From the NCBI RefSeq assembly GCF_000338295.1, contig NZ_ANMO01000202.1:1-64000 (forward strand): a DNA stretch of 64,000 bases, written 5' to 3'. This DNA is from Rhodopirellula europaea 6C. GTDB taxonomy: Bacteria; Planctomycetota; Planctomycetia; Pirellulales; Pirellulaceae. Shown piece by piece: positions 34,954 to 43,796 of this stretch (position 1 is its first letter; the number at the start of each line of letters is the position of its first letter). Both the position numbers and the translations under genes were made by a program. Below the pieces are notes generated by a model that ran no database searches, was not told the origin of the DNA, and was given only the letters and a program-made list of their open reading frames with translations.

Positions 34954-35271
34954 ATGGCCAAAGTACCGCCCAAACCACCGACGAAGACTCAAATCATCGC
35001 CAACATTGCAGAAGAGACCGAACTGACCAAGAAAGACGTTGCTGCAGTCCTCGACTCGTTGGCCGCTGAGATCGAAAAGTCGCTGCAAAAGGGTGGCCCC
35101 GGACAATTCGCAATCCCAGGTCTTTGCAAGATCGTGTTGAAGGACGTTCCCGCCAAGCCAAAGCGCAAAGGCCGCAACCCTGCCAACGGCGAAGAAATCT
35201 GGTTGGCTCCTAAGCCCGCCAGCAAGAAGCTGACCATCCGCCCACTGAAGGGCCTGAAGGAAATGATCTGA
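34954..35271 (+). CDS. HU-like nucleoid DNA-binding protein
   Basis: A 105-residue member of the HU/IHF family that binds and bends DNA as a dimer. The family layout is clear: KTQIIANIAEETELTKKDVAAVLDSLAAEIEK forms the helical dimer part (quoted only in pieces: IIANIAEETELTKKDVAAVL), followed by GGPGQFAIPGLCKIVLKDVPAKPKRKGRNP and GEEIWLAPKP, then KLTIRPLKGLKEMI. A Pro/Lys-rich N-terminus and the IPGLCKI arm base, in place of the usual IPGFGTF, are typical of planctomycete and verrucomicrobial variants. The ATG at 34954 is chosen because the region before it is non-coding in character. It is monocistronic, ending in a strong terminator. Confidence 0.9.
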   Translation: MAKVPPKPPTKTQIIANIAEETELTKKDVAAVLDSLAAEIEKSLQKGGPGQFAIPGLCKIVLKDVPAKPKRKGRNPANGEEIWLAPKPASKKLTIRPLKGLKEMI

Positions 35272-35305
35272 TCAGTTGATCAGCTTCCTTCGAAGTTCGA
35301 ATTGG

Positions 35306-35338
35306 CTGCCCTGCATCGCGTTTTGCGTTGCGGGGCAG
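35306..35338 (+). terminator. rho-independent terminator of the HU gene
   Basis: CTGCCCTGCA and its partner in TGCGGGGCAG form a long stem with one mismatch, followed directly by TTTTCGTTT. It lies 35 bases after the HU stop. Confidence 0.85.
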
Positions 35339-35472
35339 TTTTCGTTTGTGGGCGGAACGATTGCGCCATGAGGCACCGTTCCGGTAGGCGATCGTCGAAT
35401 CGGGATGCCAGCGAGAGGCAATCCCGCTATACTTCACCCGCTTTTCATCCATGACCTTTTCTCGGCGGCAAC

Positions 35473-36651
35473 ATGATCGAAACATCCTCGAACGTCACCG
35501 CCAATGACTTGGCCGCGAAATCTGTGAACGAAGAATCCACCGCTGAATCGACTGCTGTTCCAACCGAAGCTGCTTCGACAGTGATGCCCGGCGACGCGAC
35601 GACCCGCGGCCGGATGGGAAATTTGAAAGGGGTTCGCATTGCAGGCACGGGATCGTATGTTCCCGAACGCATCGTCACGAATGAAGACTTGGCCGCGCTG
35701 GGGTGCGACAGCGATTGGATCGTTCGCCGAACCGGTATCCTGCAACGTCGACACGCGGAGCCTGGTCAAGCGACCAGCGATCTTTGCTATGAGGCCGCCC
35801 TTCGTTGTCTTGAGAACGCGAATGTTTCGGTCGACGAAATTGATCTGATTCTGGTTGCCACGATCACACCAGATCACCCAACACCATCGACCGCTTGTCA
35901 CTTGCAGCGCCGTCTCGGTGCGGTTGCACCCGCGATGGACATTGGCGCCGCATGTGCCGGGTTCATGTACGCGTTGGTGACTGGTGCCCAATTCGTATCC
36001 AACGGAAACGCTCGCAACGTGTTGGTCATTGGTGCTGACTTGATGAGTCGCACGGTTGATCCTGAGGACAAGAAAACCTACCCGTTGTTTGGTGATGCCG
36101 CCGGTGCTGCTCTGTTGGTTCCATCGATCAAAGACGAATGCCAGTCATCAGATTGCAATGGGGCAGCGGCTGAGTCCACGGTTCAGTCCGATGGACTGTT
36201 GGCTTATCAGTTGGGCAGCGAAGGATGCGGTGGCGAAATGCTGTGCATACCCGCCGGTGGATCCCGATCGCCGATCACCACCGATGGCGAAAACTCTGTC
36301 AGTCGCTATCTGCAGATGGATGGTCGTGGTGTCTTTAAGTGGGCTGTACGAGTCTTCGACGAGAGTGCCAAGGACGTTTTGCGAGCGGCCAACGTTTCAT
36401 CGGATCAACTGAGCTTGGTTGTTTTGCACCAAGCGAACCAGCGGATCATTGATTCAGCGGTTTCCGATCTGAACGTGCCGCCTGAAAAAGTGTTCGTCAA
36501 TCTCGACAAGTACGGCAACACATCCGGAGCCAGCATTCCGCTCGCATTGGACGAAGCCGCACGTGCCGGCCGCTTGACAGAAGGCGACCTGTTGTTGCTA
36601 TGCGGCTTTGGTGCGGGCTTGGCCTGGGGCACCGCTTTGTTGCGTTGGTAG
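35473..36651 (+). CDS. fabH: 3-oxoacyl-ACP synthase III
   Basis: A 392-residue thiolase-fold enzyme that condenses acetyl-CoA with malonyl-ACP to start fatty acid synthesis. The active-site triad is visible: Cys161 in DIGAACAGFMYAL, His319 in VLHQANQRIID and Asn349 in NTSGASIPLAL. It is about 65 residues longer than the usual 320-330: the N-terminal 50 residues are Ser/Thr/Ala/Glu-rich and an extra Ser/Asn/Gly-rich stretch follows VPSIKDE (about 218-245). An internal ATG at 35614 (MGNLKGVRIAGTGSYVPE) would give a conventional N-terminus and may be the true start, as no Shine-Dalgarno supports 35473. No other fab genes are beside it; xerC converges 15 bases downstream. Confidence 0.93.
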   Translation: MIETSSNVTANDLAAKSVNEESTAESTAVPTEAASTVMPGDATTRGRMGNLKGVRIAGTGSYVPERIVTNEDLAALGCDSDWIVRRTGILQRRHAEPGQATSDLCYEAALRCLENANVSVDEIDLILVATITPDHPTPSTACHLQRRLGAVAPAMDIGAACAGFMYALVTGAQFVSNGNARNVLVIGADLMSRTVDPEDKKTYPLFGDAAGAALLVPSIKDECQSSDCNGAAAESTVQSDGLLAYQLGSEGCGGEMLCIPAGGSRSPITTDGENSVSRYLQMDGRGVFKWAVRVFDESAKDVLRAANVSSDQLSLVVLHQANQRIIDSAVSDLNVPPEKVFVNLDKYGNTSGASIPLALDEAARAGRLTEGDLLLLCGFGAGLAWGTALLRW

Positions 36652-36666
36652 CGAACTCAGGGACGC

Positions 36667-37644
36667 TCACGCTCGCGGGTGAAAGTCCCGGTGCACGCGT
36701 TGCAGACGAGAGTGTTCGACGTGTGTGTAGATCTGGGTCGTCTGAATGCTGGCGTGTCCAAGCATCTCTTGGACCTGCCGAAGGTCAGCTCCGCCGGCCA
36801 GCAAGTGAGTTGCGAAACTGTGCCGCAAACTGTGTGGGCTGATCTCGTCAGAGATCCCTGCTCTCTTGGCATAGCGTTTTACGAGACGCCACAACTGAAT
36901 TCGGTCGAGTGCTTTACCGCCTCGCGATAGAAACAGTTCGTCGATCTGCCCCGGATTTCGATCGGCCAAAATGTGGCGGCTTTCTGCGAGGTAGAGCTGA
37001 ATCGCCTGGATCGCTCGGCCACCGATCGGGACCATCCGCTGCTTGTCGCCTTTGCCGTGGCAGCGAAGCGTCTTCTCATCGAGTGTCAGGTCGCGAACGC
37101 GGAGGGTGCAAACTTCCGAAGCTCGGCAGCCGGTGGCGTAGAGCACTTCCAGCAGGGCACGATCTCGTTGCCAGAACGAATCGGACTTTTTGACTGCGGA
37201 AAGAAAGGCCTCGACCTCGTTGGGCGATAGGACGCCCGGCATTCGTTGCCAAGCCTTCTGGGTTGCCAATAGTTCGGCCGGATTGTCGACCGTGATGCCT
37301 TCGAGCTGCAGGTATTTGAAGAACGTCCGGATCGCGACAATTGCTCGCGAGATGGACGCCGGGGCCAGGCCTTCGCCGTGAAGTGATGCGACGAAATCAG
37401 ACAATTCAGTGATTGTCAGGTCCGCGGGGCGGCGTCCGTCCATCCAGGTGACGAAGCGCTTCATGTCGCGTCCGTAGGCGGCAACGGTGTTGTCGGCGAG
37501 ATGACATTCGCGTTTCAGATAAACCAAAAATTCATCACAAACCGCTTGACCGGCCGAAGGAGCCACGGATTCTGTCTGTCCGGACTTCAATTGCTGCAGT
37601 TTTGTGAGTCGTTTAGCCACTCTGGTGTGCTCGACGGCGTTCAA
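36667..37644 (-). CDS. xerC: tyrosine recombinase of the XerC/XerD type
   Basis: A 325-residue site-specific recombinase likely resolving chromosome dimers at dif together with a partner. It has the N-terminal SAM-like core-binding domain (about 33-115) and the catalytic domain with Arg174 (TGCRASEV), His271 and Arg274 (HSLRHSFATHLL), His297 (MLGHASIQTT) and Tyr306 (IYTHVEH), all intact. XerC versus XerD cannot be decided here. Length is slightly above the usual 300 because of about 30 extra N-terminal residues; the start is TTG 37644 or GTG 37620. No flanking attachment sites, integrase-linked genes or composition change suggests a mobile element, so it is a housekeeping gene. Confidence 0.92.
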   Translation of the reverse strand: MNAVEHTRVAKRLTKLQQLKSGQTESVAPSAGQAVCDEFLVYLKRECHLADNTVAAYGRDMKRFVTWMDGRRPADLTITELSDFVASLHGEGLAPASISRAIVAIRTFFKYLQLEGITVDNPAELLATQKAWQRMPGVLSPNEVEAFLSAVKKSDSFWQRDRALLEVLYATGCRASEVCTLRVRDLTLDEKTLRCHGKGDKQRMVPIGGRAIQAIQLYLAESRHILADRNPGQIDELFLSRGGKALDRIQLWRLVKRYAKRAGISDEISPHSLRHSFATHLLAGGADLRQVQEMLGHASIQTTQIYTHVEHSRLQRVHRDFHPRA

Positions 37645-37666
37645 GGACGCACAACGTATGTGCTCT

Positions 37667-37687
37667 TCATTGGATCGATTCCAATGA
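37667..37687. promoter_or_regulatory. perfect inverted repeat in the xerC-galE divergent region
   Basis: TCATTGGA and TCCAATGA, 8-base perfect arms with a 5-base spacer, lie in the 114-base space between the divergent xerC and galE genes. The geometry fits an operator for a dimeric regulator, but no regulator is identified. Confidence 0.45.
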
Positions 37688-37758
37688 GTTATCGTCTTGG
37701 ACGCTCGTCGCCGCCAATGTCAATTCTTCTCGAACCATCTCCTTCTCAAGATTCTTCC

Positions 37759-38745
37759 ATGAAAGTTTTCGTCGTCGGTGGTGCCGGATACATCGGATCA
37801 CACGCGGTCGCCTTGTTGCTTGATGCCGGTCACGAAGTGGTCGTGTTCGACAATCTGTCTCGCGGGCATGCTAAATCGGTTCCGGAGGGTTTGCTGGTCG
37901 AGGGCGACCTGAACGATCAGGCGAAACTGACATCTTTGTTGAAAGAGCACTCGATCGATGCGGTGATGCACTTCGCCGCCTTTGCGGAAGTCGGTGAGTC
38001 CGTTCGAGACCCCGCGATCTACTACCAAAACAATGTTGTCGCGACTTTGTCGTTGCTGGAAGCGATGCGTGCGGCGGACGTCAAGAAGATTGTTTTCAGC
38101 AGCACCACCGCGACGTACGGCCAACCGGATACCGTGCCAATTCCCGAGACCACTCCACAGAATCCGATCAATCCCTACGGATTCTCTAAGTTGGTCATCG
38201 AGAAGGCGTTGGCGGATTACGCTCATGCATACGGTTTCGCTTACGCGGCACTGCGATACTTCAATGCAGCCGGTGCTCGTCCCGATGGAACGATTGGCGA
38301 GCATCACGATCCTGAGTCGCATCTGATCCCAATCGTGTTGCAGGTCGCGTTGGGGCAGCGTGAATCGATCTCGATCTTCGGCGACGATTACCCGACGCCG
38401 GACGGAACTTGCATTCGTGATTACATTCACGTCGACGATTTAGGAGACGCTCACTTGCGAGCCCTCGATCGACTGAAACCGGGAGAAGGCATCGAAGTCA
38501 ATCTTGGCACCGGTAGAGGAACCAGCGTCCGCGAGATTGTCGACGCGTGCCGGACTGTGACTGGACATCCCATCCCTGAAGTCATGGGCCAGCGACGCCC
38601 TGGCGATCCTGCTGAGTTGATTGCTGATGCGACGTTGGCGGGAGAAGTCCTGGGGTGGAAGCCTCGATACACGGACATCCAAGACATCGTGAAGACGGCT
38701 TGGAACTGGCATCAAACGCACCCCCAGGGTTACGACACGGTTTGA
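37759..38745 (+). CDS. galE: UDP-glucose 4-epimerase
   Basis: A 328-residue extended SDR that interconverts UDP-glucose and UDP-galactose for envelope polysaccharide synthesis. The N-terminus MKVFVVGGAGYIGSH carries the NAD-binding GxxGxxG, the active-site pair is YGFSK (Tyr-x3-Lys) preceded by a catalytic Ser in SSTTATYG, and GDDYPTPDGTCIRDYIHV is the GalE family block. Length is normal. The ATG at 37759 matches the family start; an upstream in-frame extension to 37501 has no Rossmann homology and overlaps xerC, so it is excluded. Confidence 0.96.
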   Translation: MKVFVVGGAGYIGSHAVALLLDAGHEVVVFDNLSRGHAKSVPEGLLVEGDLNDQAKLTSLLKEHSIDAVMHFAAFAEVGESVRDPAIYYQNNVVATLSLLEAMRAADVKKIVFSSTTATYGQPDTVPIPETTPQNPINPYGFSKLVIEKALADYAHAYGFAYAALRYFNAAGARPDGTIGEHHDPESHLIPIVLQVALGQRESISIFGDDYPTPDGTCIRDYIHVDDLGDAHLRALDRLKPGEGIEVNLGTGRGTSVREIVDACRTVTGHPIPEVMGQRRPGDPAELIADATLAGEVLGWKPRYTDIQDIVKTAWNWHQTHPQGYDTV

Positions 38746-38956
38746 GCGGCCGCTTCCGCCATCGAGCTGCGGTCAGAATCAAGTTCACCGGGCGATCCTA
38801 ATTCGTCACAATACGTACCAATCGGTGGGGTTGGGTTGCCCCGTGATCTCCTCCGACTGGTTGTCGTTGTCGAATTGAATCATGATGATAGAGGTCACGG
38901 CGGGTTCGGTTCGCCAAGTTCAGTTTCATTGCTAAGTCGTTGGCGTCGAATCGTTC

Positions 38957-41152
38957 ATGTTTCCATTGCGACGTTCCACAAAAGACTCGTCGGTGGATTG
39001 GCCGGCGTTGCTGTCTTTGTTGGAAGACGATGATCGACGGGCAGCGGTTTCGCGTATTGCGCCGAGTGAAGGACGCGAGAGCTTTCTGACGGCGTTGCGG
39101 CGGATTGAAGCCGCACAATCTCAGGCCACCTTGGCGGCGGGGCGACGGCTTCACACCGCATCCAAACTGATTGATCGACCCACGATCGCTGTTTCAGGAA
39201 TGCTTAACAGCGGCAAGACGAGTCTGGTCAGTTCGTTTCTATCGGAAGCTGGCCAACGCCGAACGCTGCGGGGAACGAGCAATCGGCACGGGACCCATCG
39301 TTTTGTTTTGTGGTTGCCACAGAGTTGGCGATCCGATGTCGAGCTTTGGAGTCTGCTGATCACACGGATTGGTGACTCGCTGGGCAACGCTCCCGAGGAA
39401 CTGTCGCTTGATCCGGAGATCGCGGCCGAACAATACAACAATCGGGACGGTGATGCGTCGTTGCTGTCCGTGCCTTTGTTGGGCACCGATCCCGGGCTCG
39501 ACGAAGTTGGTGTCGGTTTGCTGGATTGTCCTGACATCGTTTCGGACGAAGAGTTCGGACTGGGATCTCCTGAACAACGTCGCGAATTGTTGGGGCGCGC
39601 GGCGACGTTGTGTTCCGCGTTCTTGATCGTGACCGGCGCTGAATCATCGCGCGACACGACGCTGGCGGATTTGCTTCGCATCGCATCCGACTTGATGCCC
39701 GGTGTGCCGCGAATGTTGGCGGTCAACAAGGTGCGTCCGCGACAAACACCGGACCAAGTTCACGAAACGTTTGCACCGTTGGTTCAGAAGTACGGTGTCG
39801 GAACGCTCTACGCCGCTTACGATTTTGACGTTCCTTCGAGTCGTCCTTTCATCCCAGTGTTTGGCGATCAGCACCCGCAACGCGATGCGATCTCCGCGTC
39901 AGAATCTGATCTGCAAGGAGAAGACGATCCTGATCCCTTGCCGGTGTTCTTTTCCGTCAGTGAAGATCCCGATAGCAATCCACCCGCAGCGATCGATGAG
40001 GATCGATTGTTGCAGGCGTTGCCGTCCAAGCTCGATCGCGGCGTTCTGTTTTCGCAACTGCATCAAGCGCTTCGCATTAACTTAGAAGATGCGGTTTGGA
40101 ACCAAGGCTTGGAGTCGATTCGGCGGGATTCAGATCAGTCGTTTGAAAAAACGCGTCAGTGCCAACAGGTGTTGTTGGACTCGGCGTTGGAATACTTCGC
40201 TCATCGTAAGATTGGCGGTGAAGTGATCGAGCTGCGTTTGCATCAAAGCGAACGAATCATTCGCCAGCTCAGCGAATCGTTCGCGGCCACCGCACCTTGG
40301 TATGCTCGCTGGGGAGTACGCCTGAATGCGACGCTTCGGCGTGTCGTCGGGGGAGCGGGGGATTTCATTCGCAATCTGACGCCGACGGCTGTGTCTCGTC
40401 GCGCTGCTGATGACATCAAAGGACGATTCCGAAGCGGCGAATATGGTGGGCTGATCGAGCCAACCGGTTTGATCAACGAGATTGAACGTCATGGTGGAAC
40501 GACGGTTTTGTCACATCTTGCCGCGGCTTCGGACGGCGGTTCAGCGTCGGATGACGGTGTCTCTGCGTTTCGTGAACCGGTCGAGCGAGCGGTCTTGCGG
40601 TTTGAACAAGACGATTTCACGACGTTGGACCCGCGACGTTTGGATACCGCGGTTCGGCAGATGTGGTCGGAAGTTCCCATGCACCGAAAAATCGCGACGG
40701 GACTGACTCCACTTGCGGCTCTGTTTGCGACCTTTGGTGCGGTGCTGATGATCCCGGTTGATCTAGGTGCCAATGCGATCCTGGCCGCATCGATTCCAGA
40801 GATGCTGGCGGCCGGCGGTCTGACAATCATGTCGACGATGTGGGCTGCCAATCGGGGCACACAAGACGTCAGCCAACAAGCCGCACGTCAGCAACTTGCC
40901 GACTTCCTCGCCGTGTTGTGTGATGAGTTCGGTGTGGCTCGACCAGATCCGCCGATGGACGTGCGGGTTGGCAACGCTGACGTCACCTTACCGCCGTCGC
41001 GAATTGCAAGTGGTGAACCTCCTGAAAGAATGGTGTCGCTGTATCGGCTTCGGGATGAGTTCATTGCTGAGCTGAAGCGATTGTTGCCTCGGCCAAACGC
41101 AGCGAACAAACGCTCCACTGGCTCGCCCGCTGAATCAGGAGTCACGCGATGA
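38957..41152 (+). CDS. dynamin-like P-loop GTPase family membrane protein (first of a pair)
   Basis: A 731-residue protein with a P-loop GMLNSGKTSL (Walker A at 81-88), a G3-like LLDCPDIVSD (190-193), and a G4-like AVNKVRP (257-260) where Asp expected after NKx is Arg. Between these are long helical stretches (about 390-570) and a hydrophobic pair (about 580-635, LAALFATFGAVLMIPVDLG and MLAAGGLTIMSTMWA), followed by a soluble helical end. This is the plan of dynamin/YfjP-like bacterial GTPases that couple nucleotide hydrolysis to membranes. It heads a four-gene unit: its stop overlaps the ATG of the second P-loop protein by four bases (ATGA), strong coupling. GTP specificity is uncertain because of the altered G4. 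Confidence 0.78.
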   Translation: MFPLRRSTKDSSVDWPALLSLLEDDDRRAAVSRIAPSEGRESFLTALRRIEAAQSQATLAAGRRLHTASKLIDRPTIAVSGMLNSGKTSLVSSFLSEAGQRRTLRGTSNRHGTHRFVLWLPQSWRSDVELWSLLITRIGDSLGNAPEELSLDPEIAAEQYNNRDGDASLLSVPLLGTDPGLDEVGVGLLDCPDIVSDEEFGLGSPEQRRELLGRAATLCSAFLIVTGAESSRDTTLADLLRIASDLMPGVPRMLAVNKVRPRQTPDQVHETFAPLVQKYGVGTLYAAYDFDVPSSRPFIPVFGDQHPQRDAISASESDLQGEDDPDPLPVFFSVSEDPDSNPPAAIDEDRLLQALPSKLDRGVLFSQLHQALRINLEDAVWNQGLESIRRDSDQSFEKTRQCQQVLLDSALEYFAHRKIGGEVIELRLHQSERIIRQLSESFAATAPWYARWGVRLNATLRRVVGGAGDFIRNLTPTAVSRRAADDIKGRFRSGEYGGLIEPTGLINEIERHGGTTVLSHLAAASDGGSASDDGVSAFREPVERAVLRFEQDDFTTLDPRRLDTAVRQMWSEVPMHRKIATGLTPLAALFATFGAVLMIPVDLGANAILAASIPEMLAAGGLTIMSTMWAANRGTQDVSQQAARQQLADFLAVLCDEFGVARPDPPMDVRVGNADVTLPPSRIASGEPPERMVSLYRLRDEFIAELKRLLPRPNAANKRSTGSPAESGVTR

Positions 41153-42966
41153 ACGCAATTGTGATGGATGACTCGGGCGATCGTTTCTTGCAACGTGTTC
41201 ATCGTGCGGCGGACCGGGTGCTGGGCAACAGCCAAACCGGGCGAGAGATTGGCGAGCTATGCCGCGATCATGCGGAAGCTCGCGAAATGATCTTGACCGA
41301 TCGAGCATCCAATTCGGTTGTCGTTGCAGTCGTGGGAGCAACCGGGCAAGGCAAGTCTTGGTTGGTTCGCCAAATGATTCGAGGCGGTCCGGTGGACGCC
41401 ATTCGAAGCGGCAACTCGCTTGACGAGGCGACTGAAAAACTGACTTGGATCGGACCAAAGCCTCCCGCTGATTTGGATGCTCGTCACGAACGTTTTCTGG
41501 CATGCGACGCGGGCAAAATGCGATCGATCGGGTCACCTTATTTGCTGGTCGACGCTCCGGGGGCAACCGATGATCGACGCGCGATCGCGGGAGTCGCCGA
41601 GCGAGCGTTGTCGACCGCATCGGTATTGGTGATGGTCATTCGTCGCGATCAATTGCGCAGTCAGCGTGTATCAGGATTGGCGGCCGCCTCCGAAGGCACT
41701 GTCGTCATTCCCGTCGTGAACATGGCCGACGTCAATGATGATTCGTTGGATGCCGACGTGGAGGCTTTGGTCGCACGTTTGCGATCGACGGCACCACAAA
41801 GCCAGATCGCTCCCGCGGTGATCGTCAGCGATTTTGAAATTGACGAGCGTGGTGAAGACGAGATCGGTATTCGACTGGCTGAAACTTTGGGACGTCGAAT
41901 TGAAGAAGCCATTTGTGAATCGGGCGGAGGTGACCAGCGGCGGAGCACTCGGCTGTCAGCGTTGGACGCACGATTCTCAGCAGCGGTAGCCTCAGTCTTG
42001 CAGACTCAGTTGCCGGAATTGACCAATGCCGTCGATCGATTGAATGCGGAAGCAACGCGTTTGCCATCTGAGGTGGCGGGAACGTTGCTCGGCGGAACAA
42101 CACCGCTGCGAGCCGCGATTCGCAGCCGGCTTCGCCTTTCGCTGATGGCCGACACTGCCGCGATTTGGTTTCCTTATCGAACACTGCTGTCCTTGTTGAA
42201 TTTGACTCACGGTGCATGGGATCGTGTGTTGTTGTCATTGTCGGGATCACTGCCTTCGCTGATTGGCGCTGTCTACGCGGGGGCTCGAAATGTGAGTGAT
42301 CAACGAGCCGCTGACATGGACTTGCGAACCGGATTGCGACAACGAACTGCGGCCTCGGTGGCGGATCGGTTGGGGCCGATGGCAAGGCGTTTTCGAGCCG
42401 AGTTGAACAAGCTTCGTCACGGAACGATCGAAACGGAGATCGAGTCTTCGCCCGATGCACCTGTCGCGTCGTTGGCGGGTATCGAGACGTTGCAAGAGTC
42501 ATCGCAGAAGTCATTCGATACCGCGATCAGCCAAGGTTCCGCGACGACTTGGTTCGCCAATGTTGCGGGGCTTGCTGGAACGCTGCTGTTTTGGCTGTTG
42601 ATGACCGGGCCGCTGGTGGCACTGTACCGGGGCTACTTCGACGCCAGTTATTCGACGATGCGAGATGTGTTGCAAGCGGAAGGAGTGGCGGGTGATCTGG
42701 GCAAGTTTCCTCGGCCGGACGTGTCGATGATGTTGACCAGCTTGCTCTTGTCCGTTTTGCCGGTGGCCATCTTTTCGATGTTGGTGCTATCGTGGGTGCA
42801 AGCGAAGGGGCGAGTTGATCGCATTGAGAATCGGTTGCGAGAAGAACACGAGCAATTGATTCAGCGATTGCAGCGAGATGGTGTGCTGCGTTTGGCATGG
42901 AGCGATCCGTTGCTCGCCGATGCGGAGTTCTTGTTGTCGGTTGGTCGAGCGGTGGATGGAGAATGA
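41149..42966 (+). CDS. second P-loop GTPase-like membrane protein
   Basis: A 605-residue protein with a P-loop GATGQGKSW (63-70), a G3 DAPG (135-138) and a candidate G4 VNMADVND (191-194). It is not a copy of its neighbour but has the same overall plan: N-terminal nucleotide domain, long helical middle (about 270-450), and two C-terminal membrane segments (about 465-490 and 525-550; LAGTLLFWLLMTGPLVALY, LLLSVLPVAIFSMLVLSW) ending in a charged coiled coil (RIENRLREEHEQLIQRL). The two proteins may act as a heteromeric dynamin-like pair. It overlaps the first P-loop gene and the MotA/TolQ/ExbB-family gene by four bases each (ATGA), so stoichiometry is probably set by coupled translation. Function unknown. 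Confidence 0.75.
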   Translation: MNAIVMDDSGDRFLQRVHRAADRVLGNSQTGREIGELCRDHAEAREMILTDRASNSVVVAVVGATGQGKSWLVRQMIRGGPVDAIRSGNSLDEATEKLTWIGPKPPADLDARHERFLACDAGKMRSIGSPYLLVDAPGATDDRRAIAGVAERALSTASVLVMVIRRDQLRSQRVSGLAAASEGTVVIPVVNMADVNDDSLDADVEALVARLRSTAPQSQIAPAVIVSDFEIDERGEDEIGIRLAETLGRRIEEAICESGGGDQRRSTRLSALDARFSAAVASVLQTQLPELTNAVDRLNAEATRLPSEVAGTLLGGTTPLRAAIRSRLRLSLMADTAAIWFPYRTLLSLLNLTHGAWDRVLLSLSGSLPSLIGAVYAGARNVSDQRAADMDLRTGLRQRTAASVADRLGPMARRFRAELNKLRHGTIETEIESSPDAPVASLAGIETLQESSQKSFDTAISQGSATTWFANVAGLAGTLLFWLLMTGPLVALYRGYFDASYSTMRDVLQAEGVAGDLGKFPRPDVSMMLTSLLLSVLPVAIFSMLVLSWVQAKGRVDRIENRLREEHEQLIQRLQRDGVLRLAWSDPLLADAEFLLSVGRAVDGE

Positions 42967-43796
42967 TGATTGCAACCATGCTGCAAGACCTGGCGAGCAA
43001 CATGCTATGGACGCAAATGCTTTCGCAGACAGAAGTACCAGCCGGAAAGCCGGAGTCGATCTGGTCGATCGTGACCAGCGGTGGGATCCCCGGTTTGATG
43101 ATCCTGTTTGTTCTGTTGTCGTTTAGTGTCGCGGCCGTCTACTTGGTGGTGGACCAATCTTTGGCCTTGCGCCGTCAGGATGTGGTTCCTGAGAAACTGA
43201 GTGAAGATGTGGCGGCTGCGTTGCAGTCTTCTCGTGTCACGGAAGCTGAGACGTTGCTGCGTCAGAAGCCCAGCGTATTGGCGGGGATCATCGCGGTTGG
43301 ATTGAATCATCGTGAGTACGGATGGCCGGAAGTTGAAAAGTCGGTCGAAGATGCATTGGTTGACCAATCCTCTCGAATGCTTCGGCGGATCGATTACTTG
43401 GCGATGATCGCGAATTTGGCACCGATGGTCGGGTTGCTCGGAACCGTGACCGGAATGATTTTCGCTTTTCGTCAGGTCGCGGCCACACGCGGAGCCGCCG
43501 GTGCCGGGGATCTCGCGGAGGGTATCTATCAAGCGTTGGTCACGACGGTCGGTGGATTGCTGGTCGCGATTCCCGCTCTCGCCGCATCCGGTGTTTTGCG
43601 AAACCGAGTGGACGCGTTGTTGTCAGACGTCACAATGCACGCGGATCGAGCTTTAGCTCCTCTTCGCCGAAGAGCCGCCGCAACGTCTCGATTGGTTTCG
43701 GCGAGTACGCCCGGCGGTGGACGAATCGTTGCTGTGCCGCCGGCTCAAATGCCAGGCCGTAAAGCACCGCGTCCCGAACAAGATGGAACCCGATGA
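42963..43796 (+). CDS. MotA/TolQ/ExbB proton channel family protein
   Basis: A 277-residue inner membrane protein of the family whose pentamers use ion flow to drive a partner. It shows three hydrophobic segments: about 45-65 (GGIPGLMILFVLLSFSVAAV), about 150-175 with the family signature LAPMVGLLGTVTGMIFAF, and about 195-220 (LVTTVGGLLVAIPALAASGV), plus a cytoplasmic helical part between. The C-terminal 60 residues are basic and proline-rich. The ATG at 42963 overlaps the stop of the second GTPase gene; a longer frame to 42897 is not supported. Its usual partner ExbD/TolR/MotB is not seen nearby, so the energy transducer may be the adjoining GTPase pair or the small exported protein that follows. 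Confidence 0.9.
   Translation: MMIATMLQDLASNMLWTQMLSQTEVPAGKPESIWSIVTSGGIPGLMILFVLLSFSVAAVYLVVDQSLALRRQDVVPEKLSEDVAAALQSSRVTEAETLLRQKPSVLAGIIAVGLNHREYGWPEVEKSVEDALVDQSSRMLRRIDYLAMIANLAPMVGLLGTVTGMIFAFRQVAATRGAAGAGDLAEGIYQALVTTVGGLLVAIPALAASGVLRNRVDALLSDVTMHADRALAPLRRRAAATSRLVSASTPGGGRIVAVPPAQMPGRKAPRPEQDGTR

Noticed and set aside
36652-36666. Attachment site or mobile-element boundary near the tyrosine recombinase
   Set aside because: No tRNA, direct repeats or phage genes nearby; the protein looks like housekeeping XerC/XerD.
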